This document shows, one piece after another, positions 36,831 to 49,890 of a DNA stretch of 64,000 nt. The position numbers and the translations under genes were made by a program. The notes below the pieces were generated by a model that saw only the letters and a list, made by a program, of their open reading frames with translations, was not told where the DNA came from and searched no databases. Numbering within the stretch: the stretch's first letter is position 1; each line of letters starts with the position of its first letter. The DNA comes from Macrobrachium rosenbergii (lineage: Eukaryota; Arthropoda; Malacostraca; Decapoda; Palaemonidae), in the NCBI RefSeq assembly GCF_040412425.1, contig NC_089744.1, positions 30,222,001 through 30,286,000 on the forward strand, in the 5' to 3' direction.

Positions 36831-37787
36831 CATCAGACCGTCAATTCTTGATTAAATCTGATATAAAATTGCTGTCTCCAGAGGATTGGTCAACTCGTGT
36901 ATTGTTCCTTGTAAGAACCATATACCAGCTGTATAAACAGGAGGACTGAAAGAAGTTCCGAAAATTATAAGCCTCTTAGTTTATGTGACGATTAAGATTA
37001 GAGCGCAAGATGAATACTTACATTTGAAAAAGGTGATCCTGTTAAGTTTGCCTCAGTCAGATGGGAGGGTTCTTGCACTCGTCAATTATTTGTTTAAATT
37101 CCACAATTGAAGAACTTTTTGTTTTCACAAATAACATTGTTTATTCAACAAATGGACAACATTTTTTGTGTGAATTTTGACTTTGACCAACTATTCCAAA
37201 AATAGCACTTCACTGGTGAATCCCGTCTCCATTTCTTATATCTTAACAACATACCAGCCTAACCTAATAATAGTCCGGTTCAAGCCTTGAAAGGGAGGTA
37301 CGGTGACATCGGATTTGAGGTCTGGTGTGCAGTTGCTGTAAGGCGCAAAAGTCTAATCACAAAAGTTGCGCATGGTATCTGAAGACCCCATGAGAACTGT
37401 TTGGCGTATGACGTCTGTTAGAAAGGATGGTTTTTCTGCTGTCCGGGACTTTCTCCCTATTTCCATCATTTTTACCTTCGTTTTATTCAATTGACTTATG
37501 ACGAGAGGCCTGAAGAAACAGTCACAAACATACTTTTCCGAAAGAAAGGAAATCTTTGGTGTTAAAAGTTTCTTGACACGACATTCGTTTATTATAAATA
37601 TGAACGAAAAGGAAGATTTTTGTTACCTTATAATAAATTCTGCAACAATCTGATGAAAATAAAGTTATAAAGAATTTAATGTGTTTATTACTATATCTGA
37701 AATAACGAACAACGTAGTAAAAAGCAATATAAAGGAAGAAATAGGACCACGAAAATGCGGGAAATTGTCTCACAAAAACTGTGGAAT
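36831..37787. other. Unique sequence, no gene seen
   Basis: About 0.95 kb AT-rich DNA. The 83-codon minus frame (37522-37773) is unrecognised. Confidence 0.5.
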
Positions 37788-37916
37788 GGACCTATGAGGT
37801 CATTCAGCGTTGGAAAGGAAATTGAGAGTAGGTAGGTTTGAAAGGTGTAACAGGAGAACCTAGCTACTGAACTATGAAATAATTGTTAGGAGAGGGTGGA
37901 TAACAAGATGGAAGAA
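37788..37916. mobile_element. SINE-like repeat, copy 2 (partial)
   Basis: Carries GGACCTATGAGGTCATTCA and the GTTAGGAGAGGGTGGA block in the same order as the copy at 5958. It stops before the GGTTGCAGCTAGGG block, so it is truncated or rearranged. Confidence 0.75.
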
Positions 37917-37974
37917 TCACAAAAACGGCATAGAAAAGGATAAGGGTATGTGTTGCAAAGTGGAAATCACAAAG

Positions 37975-38345
37975 GAGTAAGGCTGCAAAGATCAACAACT
38001 GAAATCTTCATCATGAGGAACAAAAAAGAAGAGATTAAACCACTTATTTGGGGATCTTGAAAAGGCATTTGACAAAGCACAGGGGCAAATAATCAAATGG
38101 GCAATACGAAAGCTTAGGGTACCAGAAAACTCATCAAGTTAGTTATGTTATCCTACCATCACACTAGACCTAGGCTGATGGCAATGGCAGCAGGAGTATC
38201 AGAAGATTGCGAGATATATGTTGGCATCCACCAAGGATCAGAGTTGAGTACTTTGCTGATCATCATGAAACAAAAAAACTATAAAGGACTAGACAAAATG
38301 AAATCTTTCTGATGCAGATGATCTTGTGCTAACAGCAGATTCAGG
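37975..38345 (+). pseudogene. LINE reverse transcriptase fragment
   Basis: Translations in shifting frames give blocks of a non-LTR reverse transcriptase in the correct order. They are TTEIFIMRN; then LEKAFDKAQGQIIKWAIRKL, the catalytic-Asp block usually written DLEKAFD; then AAGVSEDCEIYVGIHQGSEL, matching the VGVHQGSxLSPLLF block; then DADDLVLTADS, matching the YADD active-site box. At least two frameshifts and in-frame stops separate these blocks, and the Tyr of YADD is replaced by Asp. The element is dead and truncated at both ends. It lies directly beside the partial SINE-like copy. The clade cannot be fixed from this fragment. Confidence 0.85.
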
Positions 38346-38520
38346 AAGATGTGAATGAAATTGGTAAAAGGTGGAAAAAACAAAGAAGGTAAAAACCAAA
38401 GCAAAGGAAGGAAGAACAACCAGGAATGTGGGCATTTGGTTGATGAATTAAGTGTTTGACCCCAGTTGATGCTAGCGGCCACCAGCGGGAGACAGAAAGG
38501 GATTGAACCACTGGCGATAC
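38346..38520. other. Unique sequence after the LINE fragment
   Basis: No further reverse-transcriptase blocks recognised. AT-rich DNA leads into microsatellites. Confidence 0.4.
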
Positions 38521-38631
38521 ACGCACACATACATACAAACATACACATACATATATACAGTAAATACATATTCATATACACACATATATATATAGGCCAA
38601 TATATGTGTATGTGTATATACTGTATATCAG

Positions 38632-38670
<39 letters not shown>

Positions 38671-38671
38671 A
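38521..38671. repeat. Degenerate CA/TA/TG microsatellite
   Basis: Alternating CACATA and TATATG words end in a pure TG tract (38641-38671). Confidence 0.9.
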
Positions 38672-39024
38672 CCGAGATTCCCTGAAAAGCAGACTACTAT
38701 TTCTGGCGAGCATCTGCAGACTCGATAACAGTGGAAATGTAAGAGGAGTTTCTTTACCATAAATCTGATAAGGAGGGAGGGATGCATGTCAGACACTGAT
38801 AATACGATAAATCCGAGTGGGTGGTGTCACAGCGCTGTGCCGATCTGGTGTCAGCGCCAACACTGAAAAAAAAAGAAAGGGGTATCTCCATAAAAATAAG
38901 AGGGAAACGATAAAAACTTTTAATAAGACTTCTTCTTCTTCTTTTATCGAAAGAGGTCAGTTGGGATCGTGGTTTACAACACCTTACGAGTGGCAGTAAC
39001 AAGATATTGAGTGTCGTGTTATTT
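38672..39024. other. Unique sequence, no gene seen
   Basis: No supported feature apart from short A-rich and TTC-rich runs. Confidence 0.5.
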
Positions 39025-39056
39025 AAGATCTAGAGAATATGTATTCTCTAGATCTT
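39025..39056. repeat. Perfect 15-bp palindrome arms with a 2-bp loop
   Basis: AAGATCTAGAGAATA, then TG, then the exact reverse complement. It lies just upstream of the (ATT)n tail of the LINE copy that follows. Confidence 0.95.
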
Positions 39057-39092
39057 GGTGTTACCATTCTCGCCTTGTGTTCATCACAGATA

Positions 39093-39094
39093 CA

Positions 39095-39164
<70 letters not shown>

Positions 39165-39645
39165 AAGATGAACCCTATTCATATGCAACAAGCCCACAGG
39201 GGTCATTGAACTGAAATTAAGGCTTCCAAAAAATATGGTGCTCATTAGGAAGTAAGAGAAGGTAAAGGAAATACAGAAAGAAGAGATCTCACTTATCAAA
39301 AAGAAAAAAATAAATTAATAAATAGATTAAAATGCATTGAAATGCCAGGAGAATAGCATTAGGGTAGTCATGCACTGCATCTTCGCTTTAATTTTTGAAG
39401 TTCCAATTTCACGGCATCCTCGCGGAGACTGTTCCACAGTCCAACGGTGTGAGGAATAAAGGAGGACCTCTGGAACTGACAAGTTCGACAGCGAGGCACA
39501 TTTACTGCATGTTGGTGCTGCTGTTCAGCAAATCTGGTTGCTCTAGGAAAAGGGAATCAGGGGTCATTTGTGAATGTGAAAGCTCTATATTAAAATGCAA
39601 CTTCAAGAGATGTCAAATATTTCCCAGGGGGAAAGGTCACGCGTG
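39093..39645 (-). mobile_element. 5'-truncated LINE with (AAT)n tail, minus orientation
   Basis: Read on the minus strand, the order is coding C-terminus, stop, 3' untranslated region, then an (AAT)n tail (39093-39160). The C-terminal frame reads RSSFIPHTVGLWNSLREDAV and stops at 39368-39370. This resembles the FxRSFxPxTxxLWNxLP ending common to many LINE ORF2 proteins. Copies of the 3' part occur at 36600-36830 and 46105-46240. The (ATT)n microsatellite here is therefore the element's own 3' tail rather than an independent repeat. Confidence 0.75.
39368..39540 (-). pseudogene. LINE ORF2 C-terminal remnant
   Basis: About 55 codons remain in frame before the stop. The block FIPHTVGLWNSL is the recognisable part. 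Upstream, on the higher-coordinate side, the frame is not convincingly continuous with the rest of a reverse transcriptase, so the copy is 5'-truncated. Confidence 0.7.
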
Positions 39646-39917
39646 ACCAGTTTCGCATAAGAGGCAAGAATATGCAAAAGTAATGATGATGCATCATCAT
39701 CTTTCACCCCCTGCGCTGTCAGGTACACCGGACTTTCGCATACACAAAACATCTTCACTTCGCATTCTCTGATGCGTGAACTGCGCAGAAAACTACAATG
39801 AAAGCAAACGGATCCGTTTGATATTCCCCTCTATAACCTGTGGATAAGGATGATAATCATTAGTAACAACAGCTTTCTAGGGAATTACATTTACCCATTG
39901 CGTTCTTCAACGATTTG
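39646..39917. other. Unique sequence, no gene seen
   Basis: No supported feature. Confidence 0.45.
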
Positions 39918-40770
<853 letters not shown>

Positions 40771-40795
40771 ATATATAATATATATAATATATATG

Positions 40796-40862
<67 letters not shown>
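40771..40862. repeat. (TA)n microsatellite
   Basis: Interrupted TA words from 40771, pure TA from about 40797. Confidence 0.95.
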
Positions 40863-40864
<2 letters not shown>

Positions 40865-41051
40865 TATTCTACTGGTCACTTTTTACCAGATACATGTGGA
40901 ATTGTAATAACCACAATGACCTCTTAACTTATTGAATTCTTAACACTTTTTACGATACAACTGTCACTGTATGTATGTATGTATATATATGATCGCTTCT
41001 TCCAATATCATGTGATGCAAAATGCGTCTGTGAAAATCCGCCGCTCTTGTC

Positions 41052-41294
41052 CTACTGCTGCTGTGTATCCCAGAGATCTCTACTTTTTCCCGCCCCCCTC
41101 TTCTTAGTTCTTATCCAAGTCGGTATGAGTCGTCTAACCCCTGGTGCCCACAGGAGCCTACTGTAGATGGCACTATCACATATCATTCTCTCAGAGATTG
41201 TGCGAAGGACATGTCCAAACCATCTCCCTCTCCCTGTCGTCATTATTACATACGTGGGAATTTTCGCAATTTTCTTTGTGGTATTATTTCTCAC
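41052..41294 (-). pseudogene. Possible LINE ORF2 C-terminal fragment
   Basis: The minus frame contains GRGRWFGHVLRTISERM, which resembles the RRxRWxGHVLRM motif near the C-terminus of many LINE reverse transcriptases. Basic residues follow (RTKKRGAGKSRD), where such proteins often have a KRxRGRP stretch. No reverse-transcriptase core blocks are adjacent. An 80-codon fragment with one motif gives only moderate support. Confidence 0.45.
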
Positions 41295-41574
41295 TCAATC
41301 CTGCGATCTCAACTCTAATGGTGTTCTTGATGTAGATCGCCTTGGAATATTTTTGGCTTAGTGTCCAAAAGTATGAAATCATGCGACAGGTCCCACATCG
41401 ATTATACGGGCAATGCGACAACTGCCTCGCCCAAAAAGAAAACATCTGGAAAAAGACACAAACAGGTGAATCGAGGGAAGACTAATCAGGTAAAGATTGC
41501 CGGGGAACAGCAGCGACCTCCCAAAGACTTCGGTTACAAACATAGTCTCATTAATGAGTCTACCATGAGAGCAG
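41295..41574. other. Unique sequence, no gene seen
   Basis: No supported feature. The open frame continuing into the GAA tract is poly-Lys from the repeat. Confidence 0.45.
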
Positions 41575-41609
41575 AGAAGAAGAAGAAGAAGAAGAAGAAG
41601 AAGAAGAAG

Positions 41610-41639
<30 letters not shown>
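41575..41639. repeat. (GAA)n trinucleotide repeat
   Basis: About 21 AAG/GAA units, pure. Confidence 0.96.
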
Positions 41640-41640
<1 letters not shown>

Positions 41641-44281
41641 CGAGGAATGTGGTGGGAAAGAGGGGGACCCCCTTCTTGAAAACTTTAATCCTCAGATTAC
41701 TGGCGAAGGCAAAGCGCCTTTATTTCCCTGCCCCATTCACGTCTCCACCCCCAGGAGGGATGGGAGCATTTTTGTTGCTTATTTATGTCGATAAGCACAG
41801 GTGCCAGCGCTGAGTGTCATAATCTTTTAAAAGGACTCCTTTCGGAGCTGCGTGCCATTTATTAAAACTGGGTTACACAGAGCGAGGTGACTAGGTAAGG
41901 TTTGCGACGGAGACATCCACTGGGCGGTTCTTCTAAATCAGTGCTACGCTCGCACACAAAAATAAATAAGTAAATAAAATAAAGTACGCGGAGATCAAGG
42001 CAAGAATTCACCCTCCGCCACCATACCCACCACCACCCACTAACCTTATTTCTTATATTCATACAGACTATTAATATGGTGTTGCCTTTGAGCGCCTTAT
42101 TATGACCGCCTCAGTCGACGTTTTGGCCCTGAAGACAAATGACATCGACAACAAGCTTCTGTACGGAGGTTTTTATGCGAAAATAGAAACGAAAACGACG
42201 TTTTTTTATCTACTCCTGACGTGGAGGAAAGGGTGTGATTCTGAAACTCCAAAGAGCAAATCATGTTACAGCCAAAGGACAATGGCCAGCATACATAACG
42301 ATTGGAACTGATTAAATCGCGGATAGATATTATCAAAGATTTTGTTTCGCTGGTCAGTTGTCTGGTTCCCCATCGCAAGTCGGCGTAAGGTGCTAATCCC
42401 ACGCACGTACTCAACTGACGTAGTACTAAAGTGACTTGGAAGCACTTGTTTAAGTAGGTGAAAACTAGAACAATATGAAGTTTATAAGACAACTAGGTAG
42501 CGTTCTTAAATATGCTTATTATCTCTCTATCACTTAAGTTTAAATGCCAACTAATTTCACGCGTCCGTGCATGTGATTGCAGCTCTTCGCCAGAATAGAC
42601 TAGTCGTGAAATCTGCAGAGATGCAACTCGCGAGGAAAGGCACCAGTGCTTCACGAATCATGTCTTCCTGTCATTACACTTTACGCGCGTAAGGCAGGTA
42701 GCACAGTCATAAAATCAAATGAAGGGACTGCAGATTTCACACACCACAAGTACTCCGTCTATAAACTAGTCAGGAAGGCCTCTGAATGTCAGCCAAGATT
42801 TCAGAGTGCAGCGAAAAAGTCAACCCGCCAAAAAAGGCTCAATTTGTTGTCTCTCACTTAGATAATTACTGCGTAGCTGCGTTAATTAAGTTCTTCCCCA
42901 GTATCTCTACATTATTTTCCTTGTCTATTTACGGCAGACTCGCTTTAACCTAATATGCATGGTTCGAATCCCACATGGAGAGGGTCAAGTTTCTTCATAT
43001 ATTTTTCGTTCAGATTCAATTTTGGCAGGAGTAAGCGGATCGAAAGGTTACGAGGTTAGATATGATTTACAAACAGGTCGGTATTTCTTTATTAAATAGG
43101 CCCATAATACCTAATCAGGATGAGGGGAAAAACATTTAAAGCTAACCTGAGATCTAGAACATTCGTACTTTTATTAGTCAATCAGGCTGGGGTCTATTGT
43201 CTTTAAATTCAAGAGTTTAAACGTTTGTCCATTAATTCTTAATCAGAATATAACTTTGTGAGCGCGAAAATCAAACTGGATATCTTAAATGTTTGTGTTT
43301 ATATGTTTGCGCTGAGATAGCCAATAAGGATTAATTTTTTGCCTGACGTGGAATGCTCCTGAATACATCAATTACAATTAAATAACATTGATCTTAAGTT
43401 CTTGTCCGTCTAGATAAGAACATATCCTAGTGTATTTGTAAATGTCGAGAAAAACTTGATTTTTTTTTTTTTTTTTTTTTTTGTAAGCGACAGTGACAAG
43501 ACAAAACTCCAAATCTTGGAACCTTGTTAACATGAGATAACGTTTATTCTGTCAGTGTTTATTACATCATGTGACGGCACCAAAAGCTTTGCCAAGGGTA
43601 AGTTCCTGAATGTCTTCGAATTCCCAAAGGTCTGAATTGCTTCTGGTTGAAATCGATACCAGTATGTGTTCCTGTCTGTAAGTACTGCCTTGCTGTTGTA
43701 CAGTAGTTTTCTCTTAAAGGTTTTCTTATTTAGTAACGCCTTCGAATCGGGAGTCCATTTTCTTTAGCCTTGAAAATTGCACTCACAGCGAAGGTGGCTT
43801 TTATTACAACCAGGTTGAGACGAAGTTAACTTATAGCTTATATATAATTCCCGTTCGCATGTCCATTAGAGTCTGCTTTTCATTATACCTTTTATAATAC
43901 ATAATATAGAATATGATGCTTTTTAAATCGAAATCTAAAAAAAAAATGTTTTTTTTTAATTTACTTTTGTATTTCTGATTCTCTCTTTAGACCAACATAT
44001 ACTTTGCAGCTGAGTCTCTGTACCTCCACTGCACTTTTTTTTTTTTTTTGCTCTGCCAAGATAATCTCTGCAAAAACTGGTATAACATTAAAGGTGAAAA
44101 TGGGATAATTACACTACGTTTTTCGTACTGAAACAGCAACAATAAAAAAAATAATAAATGTGGGGCAGGTGTTCAGGGGAATAAAGAAGGACATTTCACG
44201 ACCATATTCGAACGCCTTCTAATAACGCCCAGAATGAAATCGGGGCAAATATAGCCTTTGGGAAAGGCGTGCAGCATTATT

Positions 44282-44283
<2 letters not shown>
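41640..44283. other. 2.6 kb of unique sequence, no gene seen
   Basis: Mixed-composition DNA with an A/T homopolymer near 43462-43481. Near 42961 the B-box-like word GGTTCGAATCCCAC is present without a matching upstream A box. The longest frame (130 codons, minus, 42100-42492) has no motif I recognise. Confidence 0.5.

Positions 44284-44352
<69 letters not shown>
44284..44352. repeat. (AG)n microsatellite
   Basis: About 34 AG units, pure. Confidence 0.97.
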
Positions 44353-44354
<2 letters not shown>

Positions 44355-45134
44355 TTAAGATAGCAAAATCCCCATGACCGAAGTTCTACCGTGAATGACA
44401 TCCTGTTGTGACAGTGCCTTTTTTTTTTTTTTTTTAAGCTAACTTCTGCTACCGGTCTATCGTTATGTTTCTCAGAAATGCGCACTGTGGATTCATTTGC
44501 TACTGTTCTTGTTATTCTAAATTTTCTTACGATTCTTCTGCATTTGGCCTAAAATAATTTTAACAAATTCCGAGACAGCGCATCGTAACTTAAAATAACA
44601 GGATTGTACTCCGTGTGGACGAAAGATTAAAAGGTACGCGCTTTGGTCTTAGCCAGGATCCAGAAAAGAGTCTGGGTTTAGCAAAACTGAAATTGTTTGC
44701 TTTTAAGTTTTTTAACCTTATATATAAATCGAGCCGAGTTTTAGTGCACATTGGGCAGACGATTATTGCATCCCAAGATTTTCTAACTTTTGACAGCCAT
44801 TTCGATTTGATAGTACACGGTTATATGGACATTTTTTACACATTTATAGAATTTTTTACAGCTTAATGTGGTTCTCATTGTTTAATGATGGAAAGACAAC
44901 GGATTGCTGTTGTGGTTATGGTGAAATTACATTTTATCTAAAATTCTCTGGGCAGCTTCAGAATCCATGGTATTTAAATTTTTTTTTTTTTTTTTACAAT
45001 AATTGATTTCATGCTTTGGCAGGCCAGTAAACCAGCTTCATTTTACCTGGGGAACCATTGCGTGTGTTTTGGAAGCTTAGTTAGTTATAAATGATTTGTT
45101 TAACCAGACCTCTGAACTCTAAGTGTTTTGGAAG
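44353..45134. other. Unique sequence, no gene seen
   Basis: AT-rich with two poly-T runs (about 44418-44436 and 44980-44995). The 83-codon plus frame at 44615 is unrecognised. Confidence 0.5.
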
Positions 45135-45322
<188 letters not shown>

Positions 45323-46103
45323 AAGATGCTTTTGTGTGTGTGTGACAGAGTGAGAACGAGTGAGCGAAGGAGGCATACCACTATAATTTTAAGCGAGACA
45401 CACCTATTGAGAGCGAAAGAGCAATCCATTCATATGACACTATAACAGTGTTGAGAGAAACATGGCATGACGTCGCTGCCTATGGAGGAACATTACTTGT
45501 GTCATTTTTATTGCAGGCGACAAAAATGGGCTGGCAAAACTTCATGGATAATTTACGGGTTTTGTTAAACTCATCCTTTCGATGTCGGATCTAAAACTCA
45601 ATCTGTTTGCACAAGGTTTGCGGTTTACAGCTGGGTAACTAGGCTAGTCACATTATCAAGGTTTTACCATGCTTAGTAAAACCTTCCAAAATCAGTTTGA
45701 AGCTGCAGAAATACTTTTTTTTTGTTTTGATGAAAAATGAGTGTTTCACATTAACACAAAAGGCATGACTTAAAAAGGAAAAAAAATTCAAAGTTTTGCA
45801 TAACGAACACAAAACTATGTTAAAATGAGTCTACCAAAGCAAACTCTTAATATGGCCTCACGAGAATTAACACAATAATGTACATTAATCATTATATTTA
45901 CAGTACACACATGACAGGAATTACACTACGATAATGAACTATACAAATATGCAAATGTCCAGGCAAGTTGAACTAATGCATACAACTTCAGAAATATGTA
46001 TCTAAGTTATGGCAATGATACTGTATCCCGGCTACAGCAGTAAACCTATAAAACTAATACACTCTACTCAACAAAATTCTGAACTTTGACCTTACGGTGT
46101 GTC

Positions 46104-46104
<1 letters not shown>
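45323..46104. other. Unique sequence, no gene seen
   Basis: AT-rich, no feature supported. Confidence 0.5.
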
Positions 46105-46176
<72 letters not shown>

Positions 46177-46240
46177 AAGATAAACCCTATTCACAGGGAA
46201 CAAGCCCACAGGGGTCATGGACTTGATATTCAAGCTGGTG
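46105..46240 (-). mobile_element. 5'-truncated LINE 3' end with (AAT)n tail, minus orientation
   Basis: An (ATT)n tract to 46173 is followed by CAGAAGATAAACCCTATTCA and CAAGCCCACAGGGGTCAT, the same words that follow the (ATT)n tail at 39160. Only about 65 bp of element body can be aligned, so this is a very short insertion. Confidence 0.7.
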
Positions 46241-48204
46241 GGAAACTCGTCTTATACTTCAGAGCTGCATGTCTCTCATCTCTGGACCTATCTTCAACTC
46301 GTTTATTCACTGCTGCATCAGCTATACGTGGACAGTCTTACTGGTTATGGTGGATGATGACAGGTATTTCAATCTTCAAGATGATCTTGAAAATTGAAAT
46401 ACCTGTTCAAGATGATCTTGGATTACTTGAGAAATTCAACTCAGCAACTGCGCTTAATCTAATGAACATGTTTTCTAGCAGGAGAGGAATGAATTGACAG
46501 AGATGCCATAGCTTCAACCGGCCTAGAGGCTTATCTCTAACGATGATTAAAGAGAAGGAGACAGTGGGAATTGTGCAAAAATGTCACTTCTTGTCCACTT
46601 AACAAATCGAGACACAGGAGAGATAAGAGATAAGTTTGAAGGATGAATTGGCTAAGGATTTGAGGTGAGAGCAATCGTGGACATCCTTATCATAGCATTT
46701 TCTTTGCCTGTAGAGACAATGCATGAAGATAAGACTATCATGTGGTTACAATTAATTTTCCATGCTTGTGTAACAAATGACAGCAACATTTTTCTGCCTC
46801 TGGTCAATTAAAGTATGCAAATGCTTCCTTTCCAGTTAAACAGACATTTATTGACCATCACCTCACATTAGTTTTCATTCGTTATGTTAATTTGCTAAAC
46901 CTGGATTCTCTTTTTCTGTCGCCTTCAAGCATAATGTGTAAATGTAAGGAATGGAAGACAAAAATGAAAAGAAATTCATGAAATAAAAAAGAAGACAGTA
47001 GTGGTTACATATAGGAGACAAAAATAAACACAAATGATTGAAACAGAAAAACAAGAGGAAGACATGACTTACGGAATCAGGCGAGAAATTCTAGGATGAA
47101 GGGTGAGTGAAGAAGAAAGACCTTGCGGGGATAAATGATCAGAAGTGAAGAAGCCCTTACAAAGGCTCTCTTCAAAACACCTGCGGTTAATTGAAGAGAG
47201 ATGTCCTGACCTACTCAGTGGCGTTCACATTCAACTGATATCGCTGCCAGCTACACAATTAGAAAAGAGTTCTCGTGAATCATACCCTGTTTTTTGTTAT
47301 ACCGACTTTATTTGGAAACCCAAGTAAGGTTCCCTGCTCTTTAAAACAAGATCTTCTATAGACATCTACACACACAGAGCCTTGCGTATCTTTTTGTAGT
47401 TTTGCCAGTCAGGTCCCGCTGTTAATATCAGGGGAATAGGCCTGTTTAAGTGCTGAAACTCGTGTTGTATTTTACATATAGAACGACATGTTTTCCCTCG
47501 GGCGCTTGGAAAAAGAAACTCATTACACACTCTCGTCTTAAACTACGGTTTTTCTTTTTTATTCTCATTCTAGTAGCGTGTACGCATTAATTTCGAATGT
47601 ATGACTCAAAGTGCATAATGGTTCTACAATGTGAAGTCACGAAGTGATAACGTCTAATTTCCTTATTAATATATTATTTTTTCAAATCAGGAAGTGGTGT
47701 TGCGATACTGAGAAACTCCAAAGAAGGAAAAAAAAAAAAAGTCAGAAAATTAATGTGTTTCGAGGAACGCCCACAATATTTTTGGTTTAATTGCGTCTAT
47801 TTGTGGGCGGGAATGCCTACGTAAAAAATAAAACAAGGGATAGAAAAAATAAAGATAAGATGTCTGATATTCGTGTCTTCTTTCTTAACCAGGTGACCAG
47901 GGAGGTGAACGCAACTTTTTCCAGTGAAACGCGACTCAAACACATTGCGTTGTAAGTGACTACATTTGTGTGATTAGGTTAATGCAAGTTAATATTCACA
48001 TTATATAACGATGACAACAACGAATTTGATCGTCCATTTTTAACTGATTATTAAAGGGACAAATTCGGTTAGACATCTCGATAATGATTAAAGAAACGCA
48101 TTTAATTACACATCTTTTTCTAATGAAAATTGAAATTTTAAGAAAAAAAAAAAAAAAAGCAGTAAGTTTTGGTAAGACCTATCCCCTACTACGGAATACG
48201 AATT
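46241..48204. other. About 2 kb of unique sequence, no gene seen
   Basis: A perfect-looking hairpin lies at 46361-46405. The rest is AT-rich without recognisable coding. The frame that runs from the ATT tract to 46497 is not recognised as a protein. Confidence 0.5.
46361..46405. repeat. 22-bp hairpin with a 1-bp loop
   Basis: CAGGTATTTCAATCTTCAAG pairs with its reverse complement ending at 46405, with a single mismatch. AGATGATCTTG recurs immediately downstream. Confidence 0.9.
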
Positions 48205-48510
48205 GGAATATGAGATTTAGGCCTGATGCCAAGCGCTGGGGCCTACGAGGTTCATTCAGCGCTGAAAGGAAAATTTAGAGTAAAGGAGGCTTTAAAGGTG
48301 TAACAGGAGGAAAACCTCGCAGTTGCAGTATGAAACAATTGTTAGGAGAGGGTGGAAAGTAAGATGGAAGACAGAGGATTTGAACGGAGGCATAGTGAAA
48401 GGAATGAAAGTGGTTGCAACTAGGGGCCGAAGGGACTCTGCAAAGAACCTTAAGTAATGCCTGCAGTGCACCGCGTGAGGTGCACAGATGGCATTACCCA
48501 CTTACGGGGG
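48205..48510. mobile_element. SINE-like repeat, copy 3 (full length)
   Basis: Contains all landmark blocks of the 5958 copy in order, from GGAATATGAGATTTAGG to TTACGGGG. Flanking duplications are not obvious, so the insertion may be old. Confidence 0.85.
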
Positions 48511-49128
48511 ACACTGAAGATGACTTCATTATCAAGATCGGATTCTCACTATTTCCTGAACTCGCTCTATACGAGTCAAGGTCAGGTGACCCCAGGACCC
48601 ACTTTTAAACCTTACATGTACAGTAGGGGCTGTTTCAGAGTGAGTTTCTTTGCTGCTAGCGAGGGAGGGAAGAAAATGATGGTAAATCAAAGGCATCATC
48701 GAGGAATAAAACAGCAAAATGCAAAGTGGCACTGGGACAACTAAAATGTGGACAAGTTTGCTTAGTGCAATTGTGGAACCTTCTGACCTCCAAATATTTA
48801 TTAAGCGAGGAGCAAATTCATTCCTGCTCTCTGCTGCTGACGTCTCCTGAATTTAGGCGTGTCGGTTTTATTTTCTATTCCCTCATATCGATTTATTTAT
48901 CATATCTTCCTATAAACTGCCTCTCTTTGAAGCCCACTTGGGTTTATGGTCTATTGACACTGTCCATAAGGGTTTTCAGCCGAAGATCTCAAGAAAGAAC
49001 GAAGAAAGAAAAAAGACGAAACGAAAGCCAAAGCAAGAACTTGCAAATAGATGGTTGGGAAACTTTCTTTCAAATCTCAGCGATTTCTGTAGTCACAAAA
49101 AAATAACGGAAACAGGGCTTAAGATTAG

Positions 49129-49131
<3 letters not shown>
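48511..49131. other. Unique sequence, no gene seen
   Basis: Overlapping short frames (95-126 codons) are open here, but none has a recognisable motif or splice context. Confidence 0.45.

Positions 49132-49168
<37 letters not shown>
49132..49168. repeat. (AG)n microsatellite
   Basis: About 18 AG units. Confidence 0.95.
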
Positions 49169-49171
<3 letters not shown>

Positions 49172-49558
49172 ACCAAAATATGCAGAATGATTGCCATAAC
49201 GGTGAATGTCAGCACAGATCTTCGATCATGACTACCTTCAATAGATTAACGCTCTTCCCTTCTCATTTTAAGAAATCCGATAAAAGCGCGGCGTTCGAAA
49301 ACGTCAAAATCATTAACCTAAGAACCGAAATGCAAAACAGAAGCAAGAAATCCCGAGCAAAAAAAAAAATAAATAAATAAATAAAAAATAAAATGATTAA
49401 GATCAAAGCGGTGTTAAGTGATGACGGAATAAAGGTAAGTGTGTAGGACAGGTAAGGTTGCCCTCATCCGTTCTATTTTAGCGAGAGAAGTGGATACGGG
49501 ATTGGCGGATGGGGGGCTCTCAGGTCTCAGGTGAGATCACGGGTAAGGGCCCGACAGG
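49169..49558. other. Upstream region of the mariner-derived gene
   Basis: An A-rich stretch near 49360-49395 gives way to G-rich DNA by 49440-49560, immediately before the TATA box. No specific factor sites can be named. Confidence 0.4.
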
Positions 49559-49566
49559 TATATAAA
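49559..49566 (+). promoter_or_regulatory. Candidate TATA box
   Basis: TATATAAA in an otherwise GC-rich stretch. A start site about 30 bp downstream, near 49590, would give a leader exon that skips the ATGs at 49574 and 49577. No strong initiator is seen at 49590; the arthropod-like TCAGTC at 49718 is too far from the TATA box to pair with it. Confidence 0.55.
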
Positions 49567-49589
49567 GGTGCGACATGATGCCTATTCGC

Positions 49590-49761
49590 CCGCGACTGTT
49601 CCTCGACTCCCCGCCCGCCCGCCCTCGCTCTCTCTTTCTCTCTCTGTCTCTGTGTTTCTGTCTGTGTCGTCTGTCTCATCTCGATTCGCACTGAGTGACA
49701 CGACAGCGACAAGATATCAGTCACCGACGCCATCCGCTGCTCTCTGCGTCTCTCTCTCAAG
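49590..49761 (+). other. Predicted non-coding leader exon
   Basis: GC- and CT-rich stretch between the candidate TATA box and a strong splice donor, CAAG|GTAAGA, with the exon ending at 49761. It would join to 51095 and contribute only 5' untranslated sequence. Prediction from signals only. Confidence 0.5.
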
Positions 49762-49890
49762 GTAAGATCAATTTCGAAATCTTTTAACGAGTTCGCTGAA
49801 ATAGGAAGGAATTTTACTCTCCTCAGCATAAATGATAAAAAGCACTATTTATCTAATGAAACGGGTTATTCTCATCACAAATATCTTCCT

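Noticed and set aside
41361..41813. 150-codon frame with a Lys run
   Set aside because: The run is the GAA microsatellite. The flanking residues are not recognisable.
42955..42985. tRNA gene suggested by GGTTCGAATCCCAC
   Set aside because: Only a B-box-like word. No A box or foldable cloverleaf upstream.
49568..49765. 65-codon frame in the leader exon
   Set aside because: It begins at GTG, is Ser/Leu-rich from CT tracts, and lies in the predicted non-coding exon.
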